64,000 nucleotides of DNA from Selenomonas sp. AB3002 (GCF_000702545.1 NZ_JNIO01000002.1:558001-622000), one strand, 5' to 3'. Shown: positions 24,090-33,520, numbered from the stretch's first letter. Made by a program: numbers and translations. The notes: generated by a model from the sequence alone, not told the origin.

Positions 24090-24746
24090 TCAGAAATCAC
24101 GCTCAAACTCTGCCAGGGATTGCTCAGTGCCGATGATGAAGAGATTGTCTCCTTCGGCAAAACAATAGGAGGGCGAAGGGGTGACCATGGTCTCTGCCCC
24201 ATGGCGGATGGCGATGACCACGATATTGTAGAGCCTCCTGAGGTCTGACTCGATGAGACTTTTCCCCACCAGGGACTCCGGCACGATGATGCTGATGATC
24301 TTGACGCTGCCCGCCAGATCGATATAGTCCACCGCATTCTTGCTCACCAGATGCATAACCGTGCGGCGTGCCATATCGCGCTCCGAAAAGACCACCTGGG
24401 TAGCTCCCAGCCTGCGGGCCATTTCTGCATGGCGTTCATCAATGGCCTTCACCACGATTTCGGTAACCCCCCTCTCCTTGCAGAGCATAGTAGCCATAAG
24501 GCTGGCTTCCAGATTTTTCAAGGCAATGATCACTGCATCGAAATTGCCTATGCCCACCTGGTCAAGCCCCCTGGCATCACGGATGTCAAAACTCACCACC
24601 TGGGACAAAATGCCCGTCAGGCTCTCTGTCAGGTTCACATCCATATCCACCCCCAGAACCTCAGCCCCCATCTCTTCCAAAGTCCTGGCAGCGCTGAGAC
24701 CAAAGCGGCCCAGTCCCAATACAGCAAACTGCTTCCTGCTTCCCAT
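24090..24746 (-). CDS. ktrA: Potassium uptake regulatory subunit (KtrA/TrkA, RCK)
   Basis: 218 aa. N-terminal RCK Rossmann domain with FAVLGLGRFGLSAARTL (GxGxxG nucleotide site) and VDMD; C-terminal RCK_C domain from about residue 135 (LVGKSLIESDLRRLYNIVVIAI). It gates the KtrB channel by binding ATP/ADP or NAD(H). It directly follows ktrB with a 21-bp gap in the same operon. Confidence 0.93.
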   Translation of the reverse strand: MGSRKQFAVLGLGRFGLSAARTLEEMGAEVLGVDMDVNLTESLTGILSQVVSFDIRDARGLDQVGIGNFDAVIIALKNLEASLMATMLCKERGVTEIVVKAIDERHAEMARRLGATQVVFSERDMARRTVMHLVSKNAVDYIDLAGSVKIISIIVPESLVGKSLIESDLRRLYNIVVIAIRHGAETMVTPSPSYCFAEGDNLFIIGTEQSLAEFERDF

Positions 24747-24767
24747 AATTTCAGCACTTCCTTCAAT

Positions 24768-26177
24768 CTAGCCCAGCATAATCTCTTCCTTCGGATACTT
24801 GACGATGGACTGCCTCTGCTGTATCAGGGACAGCAGGAAGGTCATGATGCCCACCCTGCCCAGCAGCATGGTCAGGCACAGCAGAACCTTGCCCCATTCA
24901 TCCCACTCCGACGTAATGCCAATGCCCATGCCCACGGTGCCAAAGGCAGAAACTGTCTCAAAAATCACCCTCCCCAGGTCATTTGTTTCTCCGTCAACCA
25001 CTGCCAGCAGGATTCCCATGGTCACTACCCAGAGGGTGCCCACAGTGAAAATAGCAAAGGCCTGGTTCCGCGCTCTGGTGCTGATAGTCCTGCCAAAGAC
25101 AGTGACCTCGTTCTCACCGCGGAAAATCGCCCATACGGAGCGCAGCAGGACAAAGATGGTGGTGCACTTGATGCCGCCCCCAGTAGACAGGGGCGATGCC
25201 CCAATGAACATGAGGATGATCATGGCAAACTTGGTGACCTGGGTGGACGCAGCGATATCAAAACTGTTGAACCCCGCCGTGCGGCAAGAAACTGACATAA
25301 AGGCGGAATTGGCCAGCTGCTCTGCCAGGGGCATGCCCACCAATACGCCGTCATAGCGGCTTTCCACCCCGAAGATAAGCAAGGTGCCTCCAACAATCAG
25401 GACGCTGTTGACAGCGAGCACTATCTTGGTATGCAGGGAAAACCTGTGCCATTTCCTGCGGTGCATGACATCATGCATGACCGTGAAGCCAATGCCTCCC
25501 AGGATAATGGACAAGCCAATACCCGCCAGCAGGAAAATATCATCCTGCCGCTTGCACAGGCTGTCATAATTCCCAAAGAGGTCAAACCCGGCATTGCAGA
25601 AGGCAGAAACCGCATGGAAGATGCCATAGCCTATGGCATCGAAGCCAAACTCCGGGATAAAATGCACCGTCAATAGCAGGGCAAAGAAACCCTCCACTGC
25701 CAGTGTATACTTTATCATGCGCCGTATCAGCTCAAAAAGCCCCGACCGGCCGCTCTGGCCCAGTGACTCCTGCAAGGTCAGGCTTTCCCTCAGGCGGAAA
25801 CGGTAGCCCATGGCATGGACGGCCATGGTGCCCAGTGTCATGATTCCCAGGCCTCCCACCTGTATCAGCATAATCATCACGCATTTGCCAAAGAAACTCA
25901 GGTCATTTTTCACATCCACCACCGTCAATCCCGTGACGCAGGAGGCAGAGGTGGACACAAAAAGGGCATCAATGAAGGGCAGGCTCGTCTCCCTGGCAGA
26001 GCTTATGGGCAGCATAAGCAAAATGGTGCCTATGCCAATCATCAATACAAAACTGAGCAAGATAGTCTGGGTTGGTTTCAGGCGGAATTCCTGCTGGGCC
26101 TTGACCCCGGTTACTTTTTGCAGGGGACGGAAGACCGCAAGTCCCTCCAGATCCCTGTCCATCTTTTCCTCATCCAA
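24768..26177 (-). CDS. ktrB: Potassium uptake channel subunit (KtrB/TrkH)
   Basis: 469 aa with the four-fold M1-P-M2 repeat of the Trk/Ktr/HKT superfamily: selectivity-loop segments TSASCVTGLTVVD, SAFCNAGFDLFG, MSVSCRTAGFNSFD and SAFGTVGMGIG. The start is read as TTG 26177, eight bases after GGGAGGG; an ATG five codons in is the alternative but has a weaker RBS. Forms the K+ pore with KtrA. Confidence 0.92.
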   Translation of the reverse strand: MDEEKMDRDLEGLAVFRPLQKVTGVKAQQEFRLKPTQTILLSFVLMIGIGTILLMLPISSARETSLPFIDALFVSTSASCVTGLTVVDVKNDLSFFGKCVMIMLIQVGGLGIMTLGTMAVHAMGYRFRLRESLTLQESLGQSGRSGLFELIRRMIKYTLAVEGFFALLLTVHFIPEFGFDAIGYGIFHAVSAFCNAGFDLFGNYDSLCKRQDDIFLLAGIGLSIILGGIGFTVMHDVMHRRKWHRFSLHTKIVLAVNSVLIVGGTLLIFGVESRYDGVLVGMPLAEQLANSAFMSVSCRTAGFNSFDIAASTQVTKFAMIILMFIGASPLSTGGGIKCTTIFVLLRSVWAIFRGENEVTVFGRTISTRARNQAFAIFTVGTLWVVTMGILLAVVDGETNDLGRVIFETVSAFGTVGMGIGITSEWDEWGKVLLCLTMLLGRVGIMTFLLSLIQQRQSIVKYPKEEIMLG

Positions 26178-26202
26178 AGGCCATCCCTCCCCTCTTTAGG
26201 AA

Positions 26203-26235
26203 ACAAGCCTTCCCTTTTAGGAAGGCTTGCAAAAT
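26203..26235 (-). terminator. Terminator after the 26242-26742 gene
   Basis: Arms CAAGCCTTCC / GGAAGGCTTG around a 7-nt loop, between the small gene and ktrB. Confidence 0.6.
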
Positions 26236-26241
26236 CTGTTC

Positions 26242-26742
26242 TTACTTCTTTTTCTTCTCTGCCTTGTCATCCTTGGCCCAGACAAAGGCCATGACATCGC
26301 CGTAGACTGCCTCCAGATGTTTCACCAGGATGGAGAGCATGAGCTGCACCATCTGGCTGTCAAAGCTCTCGTCCACAAAGGGCAGGCAGATATCAAGGTA
26401 GACATTGCCATCCTCACGCAGGTAGTATTTGAAAATCTTGAACTCCCGGTTCAAATCATTGAGATAGGTCTTGAGCTTGTCTGCCTGGGCATCTTCAATA
26501 CCCGTGACAATCTGGGTGCGGATGATGGTAAAGACGCTCTTGTCGATGATGATGACCATGGGCAGCATCTGCCCCCGCACCTCTATGCGGGAACGGAAGA
26601 GCACCGTCTCATACTCATCTTCCAGAGACTCCGTGCTGAAGACATTGATGTTGTTGTCCACCAGGAAGGACTGGAATTTCAAGGCCTTCTCGTTGGACTC
26701 CACCCCTTTGACATCTTTTTCTTCGCTGCTTTTCTTTGGCAT
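26242..26742 (-). CDS. Small cytosolic protein, YbjN-like fold suspected
   Basis: 166 aa, charged at both ends, no signal or membrane span. Alternating beta/alpha pattern with ALKFQSFLVDNNINVFS, TQIVTGIEDAQADKLKTYLNDLNREFK and YLREDGNVYLDICLPF resembles YbjN-type or type III secretion chaperone-like folds, but no diagnostic motif lets me assign it. Its ATG lies 30 bp downstream of the uxaC stop, so it may be co-transcribed with uxaC. Function unknown. Confidence 0.6.
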   Translation of the reverse strand: MPKKSSEEKDVKGVESNEKALKFQSFLVDNNINVFSTESLEDEYETVLFRSRIEVRGQMLPMVIIIDKSVFTIIRTQIVTGIEDAQADKLKTYLNDLNREFKIFKYYLREDGNVYLDICLPFVDESFDSQMVQLMLSILVKHLEAVYGDVMAFVWAKDDKAEKKKK

Positions 26743-26774
26743 ATAAATTGCTCCTTTCTATTGCTGCAAACTAC

Positions 26775-28220
26775 TCAGACCCTGAAGCCAAAGTAGCGCA
26801 GAGCGTTGGCATAACAGACATCCCTGACCATGAGTCCCAGCCTCCCCGTATCTGCCAGGTATTCTCCATTCTCCACCATATTTCCTATGAAATTGCAGAG
26901 GATGCGACGGTAATACTCATGTCGGGACAGAGAGAAAGGTGTGCGGGCATCTGCCAGCATGCCGATGTCCTCTCCCAGTAGAGACAGGGAACTGACAGTG
27001 ATAAGCTGACGCTCCAGACCCCGCTTGGCATCATTGAACCAGCAGGCCGTGCCTTGCTGCAAGCGCCCCCTGATTCCCTCCCCTTCCTGGTTCTCCACGC
27101 TTTCCTGGAAAGCTCCCAAGATAGAACCAATCACTGCCTGGTCGGCAGGATTGAGGGAGTATATGACCATGCGGGGCAAGGTACAGCGCTCATCAAGAGC
27201 ATTCAGGAAGTTTGCCAGCACCTGGGCGCAGGAGAAGTCCCCCATGCCATCACAGCCAGCCTCAATGCCCAGCTTTTCCGTCATTCTGGAGTTGACGCTG
27301 CGAAGAGCAGAGAAGCGTATCTGCATGACCCAGCCGCGCTTGGTGCACTCTTTGGCCAGGAACATGAGCATGGCTGTCTTATACTGCTCTGCTTTGTTGC
27401 AATCGGGGTTGCCTCGTTCTCCCAAAGTCCTGCCCACGATATCATCAAGCTCATACTCTTCTGCAGGAGCATAGTACATGTGATCAAGCACGATATCAGC
27501 TGCCCGGCAGCCAAGCTTCTCAAAGTAGTTGATGCGCTTCTTGAGAATATCTCGGATATCCTGCATGGTAGCCACATCTTCAGCCTCGACCTCCGCAGAC
27601 ACAGCCAACTCATGCCGTATATAGTTGCACCACTGGGGATGGTCTATGCGCAGCACATAGTCAAGCCGCATAGTGGGCAGTATCTCCATAGAGCAGTCAG
27701 GATCTTCGGCCATTTTCTTGTGCCAACGCAAATCCTCCGTAGGGTCATTGGTGGTGCAAAGCACCTCCACCCCGGCCTGGGTCAGGAGTCCCCGCACAGA
27801 ATAGCCCGGGCCGGAGAATTTCTCATTGCACATATCCCAGACTTTTTTGGCAGTCTCAGCAGAAAGCAACCCCTGGAAGCCAAAGAACTTCTTCAGCTCC
27901 ATGTGCGACCAATGAAAGACCGGGTTTCCCGCAGCCCTGGGCAGGATTTCTGCAAATTTCAGGAAACGCTCATAAGGGTCAGTATCCTTGCCCGTGATGT
28001 ATTTTTCCTCAATGCCCGCCGTGCGCATAAGGCGCCACTTGTACGGGTCCGTATCAATCCAGGCCTCCGTGAGATTGTTGTACTGCCTGTCCTCAGCAAT
28101 ATCCCTGGCGGACAGATGGCTGTGATAATCCACTATGGGCAAAGGCTCCGCATATCTATGATAGAGAGATTTGGCAGTTTCCGTCTGCAGCAGGAAATCC
28201 TTGTCCATAAAGCTGCGCAT
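26775..28220 (-). CDS. uxaC: Glucuronate isomerase
   Basis: 481 aa, usual size for UxaC. Converts D-glucuronate to fructuronate (and galacturonate to tagaturonate), the first step of hexuronate breakdown from pectin or plant glucuronides. VDYHSHLSARDIAED carries the metal-binding His pair of this amidohydrolase-superfamily enzyme, and the C-terminal EYYRRILCNFIGNMVENGEY segment is typical. No other hexuronate gene is adjacent. ATG 28220 has GGGGGGAT upstream. Confidence 0.95.
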   Translation of the reverse strand: MRSFMDKDFLLQTETAKSLYHRYAEPLPIVDYHSHLSARDIAEDRQYNNLTEAWIDTDPYKWRLMRTAGIEEKYITGKDTDPYERFLKFAEILPRAAGNPVFHWSHMELKKFFGFQGLLSAETAKKVWDMCNEKFSGPGYSVRGLLTQAGVEVLCTTNDPTEDLRWHKKMAEDPDCSMEILPTMRLDYVLRIDHPQWCNYIRHELAVSAEVEAEDVATMQDIRDILKKRINYFEKLGCRAADIVLDHMYYAPAEEYELDDIVGRTLGERGNPDCNKAEQYKTAMLMFLAKECTKRGWVMQIRFSALRSVNSRMTEKLGIEAGCDGMGDFSCAQVLANFLNALDERCTLPRMVIYSLNPADQAVIGSILGAFQESVENQEGEGIRGRLQQGTACWFNDAKRGLERQLITVSSLSLLGEDIGMLADARTPFSLSRHEYYRRILCNFIGNMVENGEYLADTGRLGLMVRDVCYANALRYFGFRV

Positions 28221-28246
28221 AATGATCCCCCCTAATATTCTTAAAA

Positions 28247-28283
28247 AATCCGGCCACTTCCGTACGAAAATGGCCGGATAAAA
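28247..28283. terminator. Hairpin upstream of uxaC / after cstA region
   Basis: Arms ATCCGGCCA / TGGCCGGAT flanked by A-rich and T-poor sequence. It may be a bidirectional terminator between the CstA gene and uxaC. Confidence 0.55.
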
Positions 28284-28301
28284 TAGCCCAAATAATTCAA
28301 A

Positions 28302-28410
28302 CCTCAGCCCATGGATGGGCGTTCAGCGGCCTTCCGATTTTACGGACGAAATCGAGGCCGCAGTTTCTTTGGTTACTTTCTTTGCACCAAAGAAAGTAAC
28401 CGCCGCTACT
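28302..28410 (-). repeat. Composite palindromic repeat, divergent copy 3
   Basis: Three palindromes in reverse order relative to 1341-1470: CCCATGGATGGG, then arms GCGGCCTT / AGGCCGC, then GGTTACTTTCTTTG / CAAAGAAAGTAACC around CAC. The design and module sizes match the copies at 547 and 1341 although the bases differ. It overlaps the last codons of the CstA gene. Confidence 0.7.
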
Positions 28411-29824
28411 TTTTCATCAGTGTTGACTTAGCAAACAAGAACACGCATACCACTGCAAACACGATACCTATCGGATAGGTGATGGAGCTTGCCAGCTGGA
28501 AGCCCTCAGGTGCCTGCAGGATGTAGGTGCTGGTCACCGCTGCCATGAAAGTAGCGGGAATAGCAGGTATCAGATATGCCTTGCTGCCGGGCTTCGTGCG
28601 GTAGAGATACACGGCGCCGGTCCAGAGAACAATCATGGCGAGAGTCTGGTTGGTCCAGGAGAAATAACGCCAGATGATGTTGAAGTCCATCTGGGAGAGG
28701 ATGCCGCCGATAGCCAGGATAGGCACAGCCAGCATCAGGCGCTTGGCAGGGAATTTCTGCTCCATGCCGATCCAGTCAGCCAAGGTCAGGCGGGCGCTGC
28801 GGAAAGCCGTATCACCGGAAGTGATGGGGCAGGCCACCACGCCCAGCATGGCAAGGGTTGCACCCACGCCAGTGCCCATGAAGCCAACGCAAATGTCATA
28901 AACCACGGTGCCAGCGCCGCCAGCCTTCATGGCTGCAGCCAGGCCGCCAGTGCTCTCATAGAAGGTGATGCCGGCAGTTGCCCAAATCAGGGCGATGATG
29001 CCCTCAGCCACCATGGCGCCGTAGAACACAGGACGGCCCAGACGCTCGTCCTTCAGGCAGCGGGACATGATGGGGGACTGGGTGGAATGGAAGCCTGAGA
29101 TAGCGCCGCAGGCCACGGTGATGAACATCAGCGGCCAGATGGGCATCTTATCAGCGCCTGCAGGATGCAGGTTCGCCAGGGTAAGCTCAGGCATATGATG
29201 ACCGCCCACGCCCAGGAGCATAGCTCCCATGATGCCCAGCGCCATGATGATAAGGCAGGCGCCGAACAAAGGATAGAAACGGGCGATGATCTTGTCCACC
29301 GGCAAAAGGGTGGCCAGGAAGTAATAGAGGAACACACAAGGCAGCACATAGGTCACGGCCACGCCAGTGAGCTTGGACAGCAAGCCCGCCGGGCCCGTTG
29401 CGAACACTGTACCTACCAATACCAGCAGCACCACAGCGAAAACGCGCATGATCATCAGCATGGTACTACCCATGTGATGTCCTACCACCTCAGAGATGCT
29501 CTTGCCATCCTCGCGCAAGGAAATCATGCCCGAAAGGTAGTCATGGACGCCGCCGGCAAAAATGGTACCGAACACAATCCAGAGATAAACACTGGGCCCC
29601 CACATAGCACCGCCCAGGGCACCGAATATAGGGCCAAGGCCTGCGATGTTCAGGAGCTGGATCATGAAGACTTTCCAGGTGGGCAGAGGGATGTAGTCAA
29701 CCCCGTCATTATGCACCACAGCAGGAGTAGGCTTGTCCGTGGGACCGAAGAAGGTATCCACGATCTTGCCGTAAATGAAAAAACCAAGTATCAGTGCCAG
29801 TAGAGCTACCAAAAAAGTTACCAT
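28406..29824 (-). CDS. cstA: CstA-family peptide/pyruvate transporter
   Basis: 472 aa from ATG 29824, six bases after GGGGTG. About 14 membrane spans. VHNDGVDYIPLPTWKVFMIQLLNIAGLGPIFGA is the CstA N-terminal signature and GVHDYLSGMISLREDGKSI follows. This is the short class (about 480 aa versus 700 in E. coli CstA). Family members take up peptides or pyruvate during carbon limitation. A Rho-independent hairpin is not obvious; a palindromic repeat occupies the 3' end. Confidence 0.9.
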   Translation of the reverse strand: MVTFLVALLALILGFFIYGKIVDTFFGPTDKPTPAVVHNDGVDYIPLPTWKVFMIQLLNIAGLGPIFGALGGAMWGPSVYLWIVFGTIFAGGVHDYLSGMISLREDGKSISEVVGHHMGSTMLMIMRVFAVVLLVLVGTVFATGPAGLLSKLTGVAVTYVLPCVFLYYFLATLLPVDKIIARFYPLFGACLIIMALGIMGAMLLGVGGHHMPELTLANLHPAGADKMPIWPLMFITVACGAISGFHSTQSPIMSRCLKDERLGRPVFYGAMVAEGIIALIWATAGITFYESTGGLAAAMKAGGAGTVVYDICVGFMGTGVGATLAMLGVVACPITSGDTAFRSARLTLADWIGMEQKFPAKRLMLAVPILAIGGILSQMDFNIIWRYFSWTNQTLAMIVLWTGAVYLYRTKPGSKAYLIPAIPATFMAAVTSTYILQAPEGFQLASSITYPIGIVFAVVCVFLFAKSTLMKK

Positions 29825-29932
29825 ACAATACACCCCATTCTATTGGTTCCCACAATATCCCAAATATACCTGATCCTCTTAATGTCCGCCTCCCCTCCGG
29901 ATTATGAAATTTTACTGGGTTCTATCTCTATA

Positions 29933-30769
29933 TTATAGATTATTTAAAAAATTCCTGCTTGACAGGAAAGAAAAAACTTTTTTTGGGTGAGCGCAGGCTT
30001 CTCCTATGAAATCTTCCAGGTAGTCCGGGAAAATCTGCTCCTCCCTGCACAGCTCCTGCAATTCCCTGAAACTTGCTTCCGGATCAATATCATACTCCAC
30101 CCTGTGCAGCAGGAACGCCAGCCTCCGGCGCAGTTCCGGACTGTAAAGGCTCTTGAGATTCGCCACGGCAGCAGTGGAGCGGCAGACCCTCACCAGCCAG
30201 ACAGAAGTTGCCAGGTCACGGCTGAAGTCATCAAAGCCCAGTTCTGCCCAGGCCTTCTCGTCTTCCTCCCCGCCGTCCTGCTCCCCCGGGGCAAAGGCAA
30301 CTTCCTTGAACAGGGTATCATCCATCAGCCGCACCACCTCTGCCTTGGCCCAAAGATGCTCCGCCCGGTAATTGAACTCCCCCTGCCGCAAAGCTTCCAA
30401 GACGCCTTGATAGCGCACATTATAGAACCGGGTGAAAAGTTCCCCCGTACCCTTCACCAGCTTGCCCAGAGCCATCAGTTCCAGGTAAGGTTCGTAACAA
30501 GTAGTCAAGGCTTCTTCTGCCAGCACATAGTCAAAGGCTTCCTCCGGAAAGGTCAGCTGCTCCTTGCGGTGGTCCAGGACGTGCCAGTCAACCTCCAGAC
30601 CTTGCAAAGGCGGCAGCTCCGGCACCTCCTCCAGACGGGTTACGGCAGTTATCCGGGCATAGGGGCAGAGCTTGCGCAACTTCGGCAACAGGCGGGAAGT
30701 GTCGACTGTCAGAATATCAACTTTTTGTTTTATGCCTCCTGCAGGGAGAAATTCCAATACGTCCCTCAT
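29933..30769 (-). CDS. Methyltransferase-like protein linked to a GT41 glycosyltransferase
   Basis: 278 aa. The N-terminal half suggests a class I SAM-dependent methyltransferase fold: VDILTVDTSRLLPKLRKLCPYARITAVT resembles strand beta1 to beta2, and FDYVLAEEALTT the motif IV/post-IV region. The glycine-rich motif I is degenerate, so SAM binding is unsure. The C-terminal half (from about 190) is helical and charged. It starts 135 bp downstream of the GT41 gene on the same strand, with a dispersed repeat between them, so modification of a glycan or glycoprotein is the likeliest role. Confidence 0.55.
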   Translation of the reverse strand: MRDVLEFLPAGGIKQKVDILTVDTSRLLPKLRKLCPYARITAVTRLEEVPELPPLQGLEVDWHVLDHRKEQLTFPEEAFDYVLAEEALTTCYEPYLELMALGKLVKGTGELFTRFYNVRYQGVLEALRQGEFNYRAEHLWAKAEVVRLMDDTLFKEVAFAPGEQDGGEEDEKAWAELGFDDFSRDLATSVWLVRVCRSTAAVANLKSLYSPELRRRLAFLLHRVEYDIDPEASFRELQELCREEQIFPDYLEDFIGEACAHPKKVFSFLSSRNFLNNL

Positions 30770-30803
30770 ATAGTTAACCTCTCAAATCGCAGAAAAACTG
30801 AAC

Positions 30804-30936
30804 TTACAGGCCTTACCTGCCCCGTGAAACGGGGAAGGGGGACCGTCGAAGACGGTGGAAGGGGCGAAGATAACGTTACTGCTTCGATTCCCCCTTCCGT
30901 CAGCCTACGGCTGCCACCTCCCCCGCAAGCGGTGGA
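30804..30936. repeat. GC-rich inverted repeat, copy B
   Basis: Contains CCTTACCTGCCCCGTGAAACGGGG at one end and CCCGCAAGCGGTGGAGGT at the other, with internal hairpins GACCGTC/GACGGTG. Nearly the same element is at 47285-47425. It extends into the 3' end of the GT41 gene and supplies its last dozen codons and stop. Confidence 0.75.
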
Positions 30937-32278
30937 GGTATGATAACTCATCAGCCAGCTTTCTAACATATGTGCTGACATCCAGCAACGATGAATCAAC
31001 AATTTCTTCAAACAGCCTTTCCTGCTCCTGCCGCAATTTCACGGCATCGCCACCAAGCTCCAACGCCTTCCCCACATACTCTTCCACGCTGCCAGCAATC
31101 CACTCTTCCCTGCCGGCCGCTTTAAGTATCGAAGCCCCAAACCTTGCCCCATAGCTGCAGCCTCTTAGTGTCACCACCGGCACCCCGAAATACAGTGCCA
31201 GCGCCGTCATAAAGCCTCCGGGATAAGGGAAGGTATCCAGCACTATGTCAATCTCTTGGTAAAAATGCCAATAACTGAGACTGCCCCCCTGCAGTTTCAC
31301 ACGCTCCATGGGCAGACCCAGGTCTTTCGCTCTTCTCCTGAGCCGTTCCAACCTTTCCGACTGGGGCAATACGTCCTTGATAATCAACCGGCTGGCCGGC
31401 AGCTCCTGCAAGACACGCCCCCATGCTCGCAATGCCCCATTTGTCACCTTCAGCACATTCTGCACCACGCCAAAGGTCACTGGCCCCTGCGCCCTTCTTG
31501 CCGACATTCCCTCCCGGAAATCTCTCATGGCAGCCGTAGGCTGAAAAGCCACAGCCTGAGGCAGGCGGAAGATTGGCTCGGTGAAAAAGCCTTCCTCCCC
31601 ATTTTGTACCAATGCTCCATCAGCCAGCAAACCATCAACCGTACCTTCAGGCAATCCCAAGGTATCGAAGTAACCCAGCCCGGAAAGCTGTATCGGTGCA
31701 GGTTTCTTCGCCATAAGCATCAGGGTCTGTCCGCCTTCGCTATGGCCCCCCAGGTCAAAGAGTATGTCTATTTCCTGATTGCGAATAGCCCAGGCTCCTT
31801 CCTCAAGGGATTGACCATACAGGCAGAAGTAATGCTCCCCCTGCGTATCAAGCTGCTCCTTCAGATATGAGGTGAAGCTGTCCTCCTCTTCCTCAATAGC
31901 AAAAGCAAAAACTTCAAACTGTTCCCTGTCCAATCCCAGCAGCAACGGCTCGGCAAAACGCATGACTGAACTCTCTACAAATCGGGGCGCCAGAAAACCT
32001 ATGCGGATTCTCCTGTGTTGATAGTTCGAAGCAGCTGGCAAAGCTTCTTCCTCACCATACAGCTCCCCATAGGCCAGATGAGCCGCCCGCAAATCCTCCG
32101 CCCCTATTTCCTCCAGATAGTGCAGGGCAAAGAGATAGCCCGAGTAATGCTGCCGCTGGCTGCGCAGGTACTTGTCATGGACAGCTGCCTGATAGAGGGC
32201 CGCCGCCACTCCCTCGGCATCCCCTGCCAGGCTGAACTCTTCCGCCTTTTCCTCATAATAATAGGCATCACGTTCCAT
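30905..32278 (-). CDS. GT41 (OGT/SPINDLY-like) glycosyltransferase
   Basis: 457 aa. A short helical N-terminal region (about 1-95) stands in for the TPR repeats of larger relatives. The catalytic part shows IRIGFLAPRF, IDILFDLGGHSEGGQTLMLMAKKPAPIQLSGLGYFDTLG (the conserved DLxGHT-like and QVxWxGY-like motifs) and DIVLDTFPYPGGFMTALALYFGVPVVTL (UDP-sugar site). GT41 enzymes add GlcNAc or similar sugars to Ser/Thr of proteins; bacterial ones often modify flagellin or adhesins. The C-terminal residues SYLHRLRGRWQP are encoded by a dispersed repeat, so the tail is recently acquired. Confidence 0.85.
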   Translation of the reverse strand: MERDAYYYEEKAEEFSLAGDAEGVAAALYQAAVHDKYLRSQRQHYSGYLFALHYLEEIGAEDLRAAHLAYGELYGEEEALPAASNYQHRRIRIGFLAPRFVESSVMRFAEPLLLGLDREQFEVFAFAIEEEEDSFTSYLKEQLDTQGEHYFCLYGQSLEEGAWAIRNQEIDILFDLGGHSEGGQTLMLMAKKPAPIQLSGLGYFDTLGLPEGTVDGLLADGALVQNGEEGFFTEPIFRLPQAVAFQPTAAMRDFREGMSARRAQGPVTFGVVQNVLKVTNGALRAWGRVLQELPASRLIIKDVLPQSERLERLRRRAKDLGLPMERVKLQGGSLSYWHFYQEIDIVLDTFPYPGGFMTALALYFGVPVVTLRGCSYGARFGASILKAAGREEWIAGSVEEYVGKALELGGDAVKLRQEQERLFEEIVDSSLLDVSTYVRKLADELSYLHRLRGRWQP

Positions 32279-32288
32279 AGCCGCCCTC

Positions 32289-33416
32289 CTACTTTGCTAG
32301 CAAAGTGAAAGTCACAATCTCCGGCGGGCACCCTATACGGCAGGGGAACCAGCTGCCGTTGCCCGAGTGGACATAACCGTAACTGCCCCCTGTCTTCACC
32401 AGCCCCCGATTATAGCGGAAGAAAGGAAAGATGGGCTTGCCCAGGATGCCGAACTGACCACCGTGGGTGTGTCCTGTCAGGGTCAGGGCCACACCGGACT
32501 CTGCCCCGTCGTCTATGCACTCAGGATGATGCCCCAACAGCACCGTGGTCACTCCCTCAGGCACATTGGCCATGGCCTGACGGTGCATTTCCCGTCTGTC
32601 CTTCTCAAAATGGTCCCTGCGCATGGGATAGTCCACCCCCGCCAGCCACAATTCCCTGCCTGGCACCTGGCGGGCCTCGTTTTCCAGCACATTGATGCGG
32701 GTGCCGGACAGATAGCTCTTGATCTGTCCCACGCCCCGAAAGTGCTCATGGTTGCCAAAGACAAAGTAAATGCCATCGGGGAAAGCAGGTACAAAGCTGT
32801 CCAGCAGCTTCACTGCTTCCGCGTTGATCCTCTCATCATCAAAGAGATCTCCCGTCACCGCCAGCAGGTCTGCTCCCTGGCTCTCTGCCTGCTGCAGCAG
32901 CCTAGCAAAGTCTTCCAGATTGAAGAATTCTCCCAGATGCACATCACTGAGCTGCAAGATGCGGTAGCCTGAGGGTGCCGTCAGCCCTTTCACGGGAATC
33001 TCCACCTCCCGGAGCACCTGATGGCGGCTTTCCACCAGTCCCCCGTAGGCAGAAAGACCGCCAGCCAGCAGAGGATATAAGAAAGACTTTTTCATGAGTT
33101 CCCTCCGCCTGGAATCAAAGGGCACCCTATGCACCCGCCGCAAGAGGAACCTGATAAGCCAGGCCGCCGTCACCAGCATGTTGAAGATGGACTGGACCAC
33201 CAGCAGCAGCACCATAGCCCAAATCAGATATTTGCCCACATCATGGTAATTGGGCAGATGGCGCAGAATAAACCATACGAGCCCCAGATCCAGCGCCCCA
33301 AAGCAAAGGCAGGCCAGCCACAGCCGCCAGCCTCTCCACAAGCGCCGGGCCGACCAGGCAGACCAGAGCAGCTGCACCACGGCAAAGACCAATACCATCA
33401 CAAAAAAATTCCCCAT
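32289..33416 (-). CDS. Membrane-anchored metallophosphoesterase (YkuE/YaeI type)
   Basis: 375 aa from ATG 33416, seven bases after GGAGGA. Three or four N-terminal membrane spans (about 1-120) precede a calcineurin-like phosphoesterase domain with its five blocks: SDVHLGEF, VTGDLFDDE, FGNHEHF, LGHHPE and LTGHTHGGQ, which supply the di-metal ligands. Relatives cleave phosphodiester or pyrophosphate bonds of envelope lipids such as UDP-diacylglucosamine; the substrate here is unknown. It ends 11 bp before the GT41 start, so the two probably share a transcript. Confidence 0.9.
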   Translation of the reverse strand: MGNFFVMVLVFAVVQLLWSAWSARRLWRGWRLWLACLCFGALDLGLVWFILRHLPNYHDVGKYLIWAMVLLLVVQSIFNMLVTAAWLIRFLLRRVHRVPFDSRRRELMKKSFLYPLLAGGLSAYGGLVESRHQVLREVEIPVKGLTAPSGYRILQLSDVHLGEFFNLEDFARLLQQAESQGADLLAVTGDLFDDERINAEAVKLLDSFVPAFPDGIYFVFGNHEHFRGVGQIKSYLSGTRINVLENEARQVPGRELWLAGVDYPMRRDHFEKDRREMHRQAMANVPEGVTTVLLGHHPECIDDGAESGVALTLTGHTHGGQFGILGKPIFPFFRYNRGLVKTGGSYGYVHSGNGSWFPCRIGCPPEIVTFTLLAK

Positions 33417-33491
33417 AACGGATTCCTCCACTAATTGCACTATCTGTCGTAAATATTCTGCATTTCCTTCCTGTTAACCTTTGCAAGAGGA

Positions 33492-33520
33492 TAAAAAAAA
33501 GACCGGCGAACCGGTCTTCG
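33492..33520 (-). terminator. Terminator after the small HTH-like gene
   Basis: Minus strand arms AAGACCGG / CCGGTCTT followed by T7. Confidence 0.85.
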
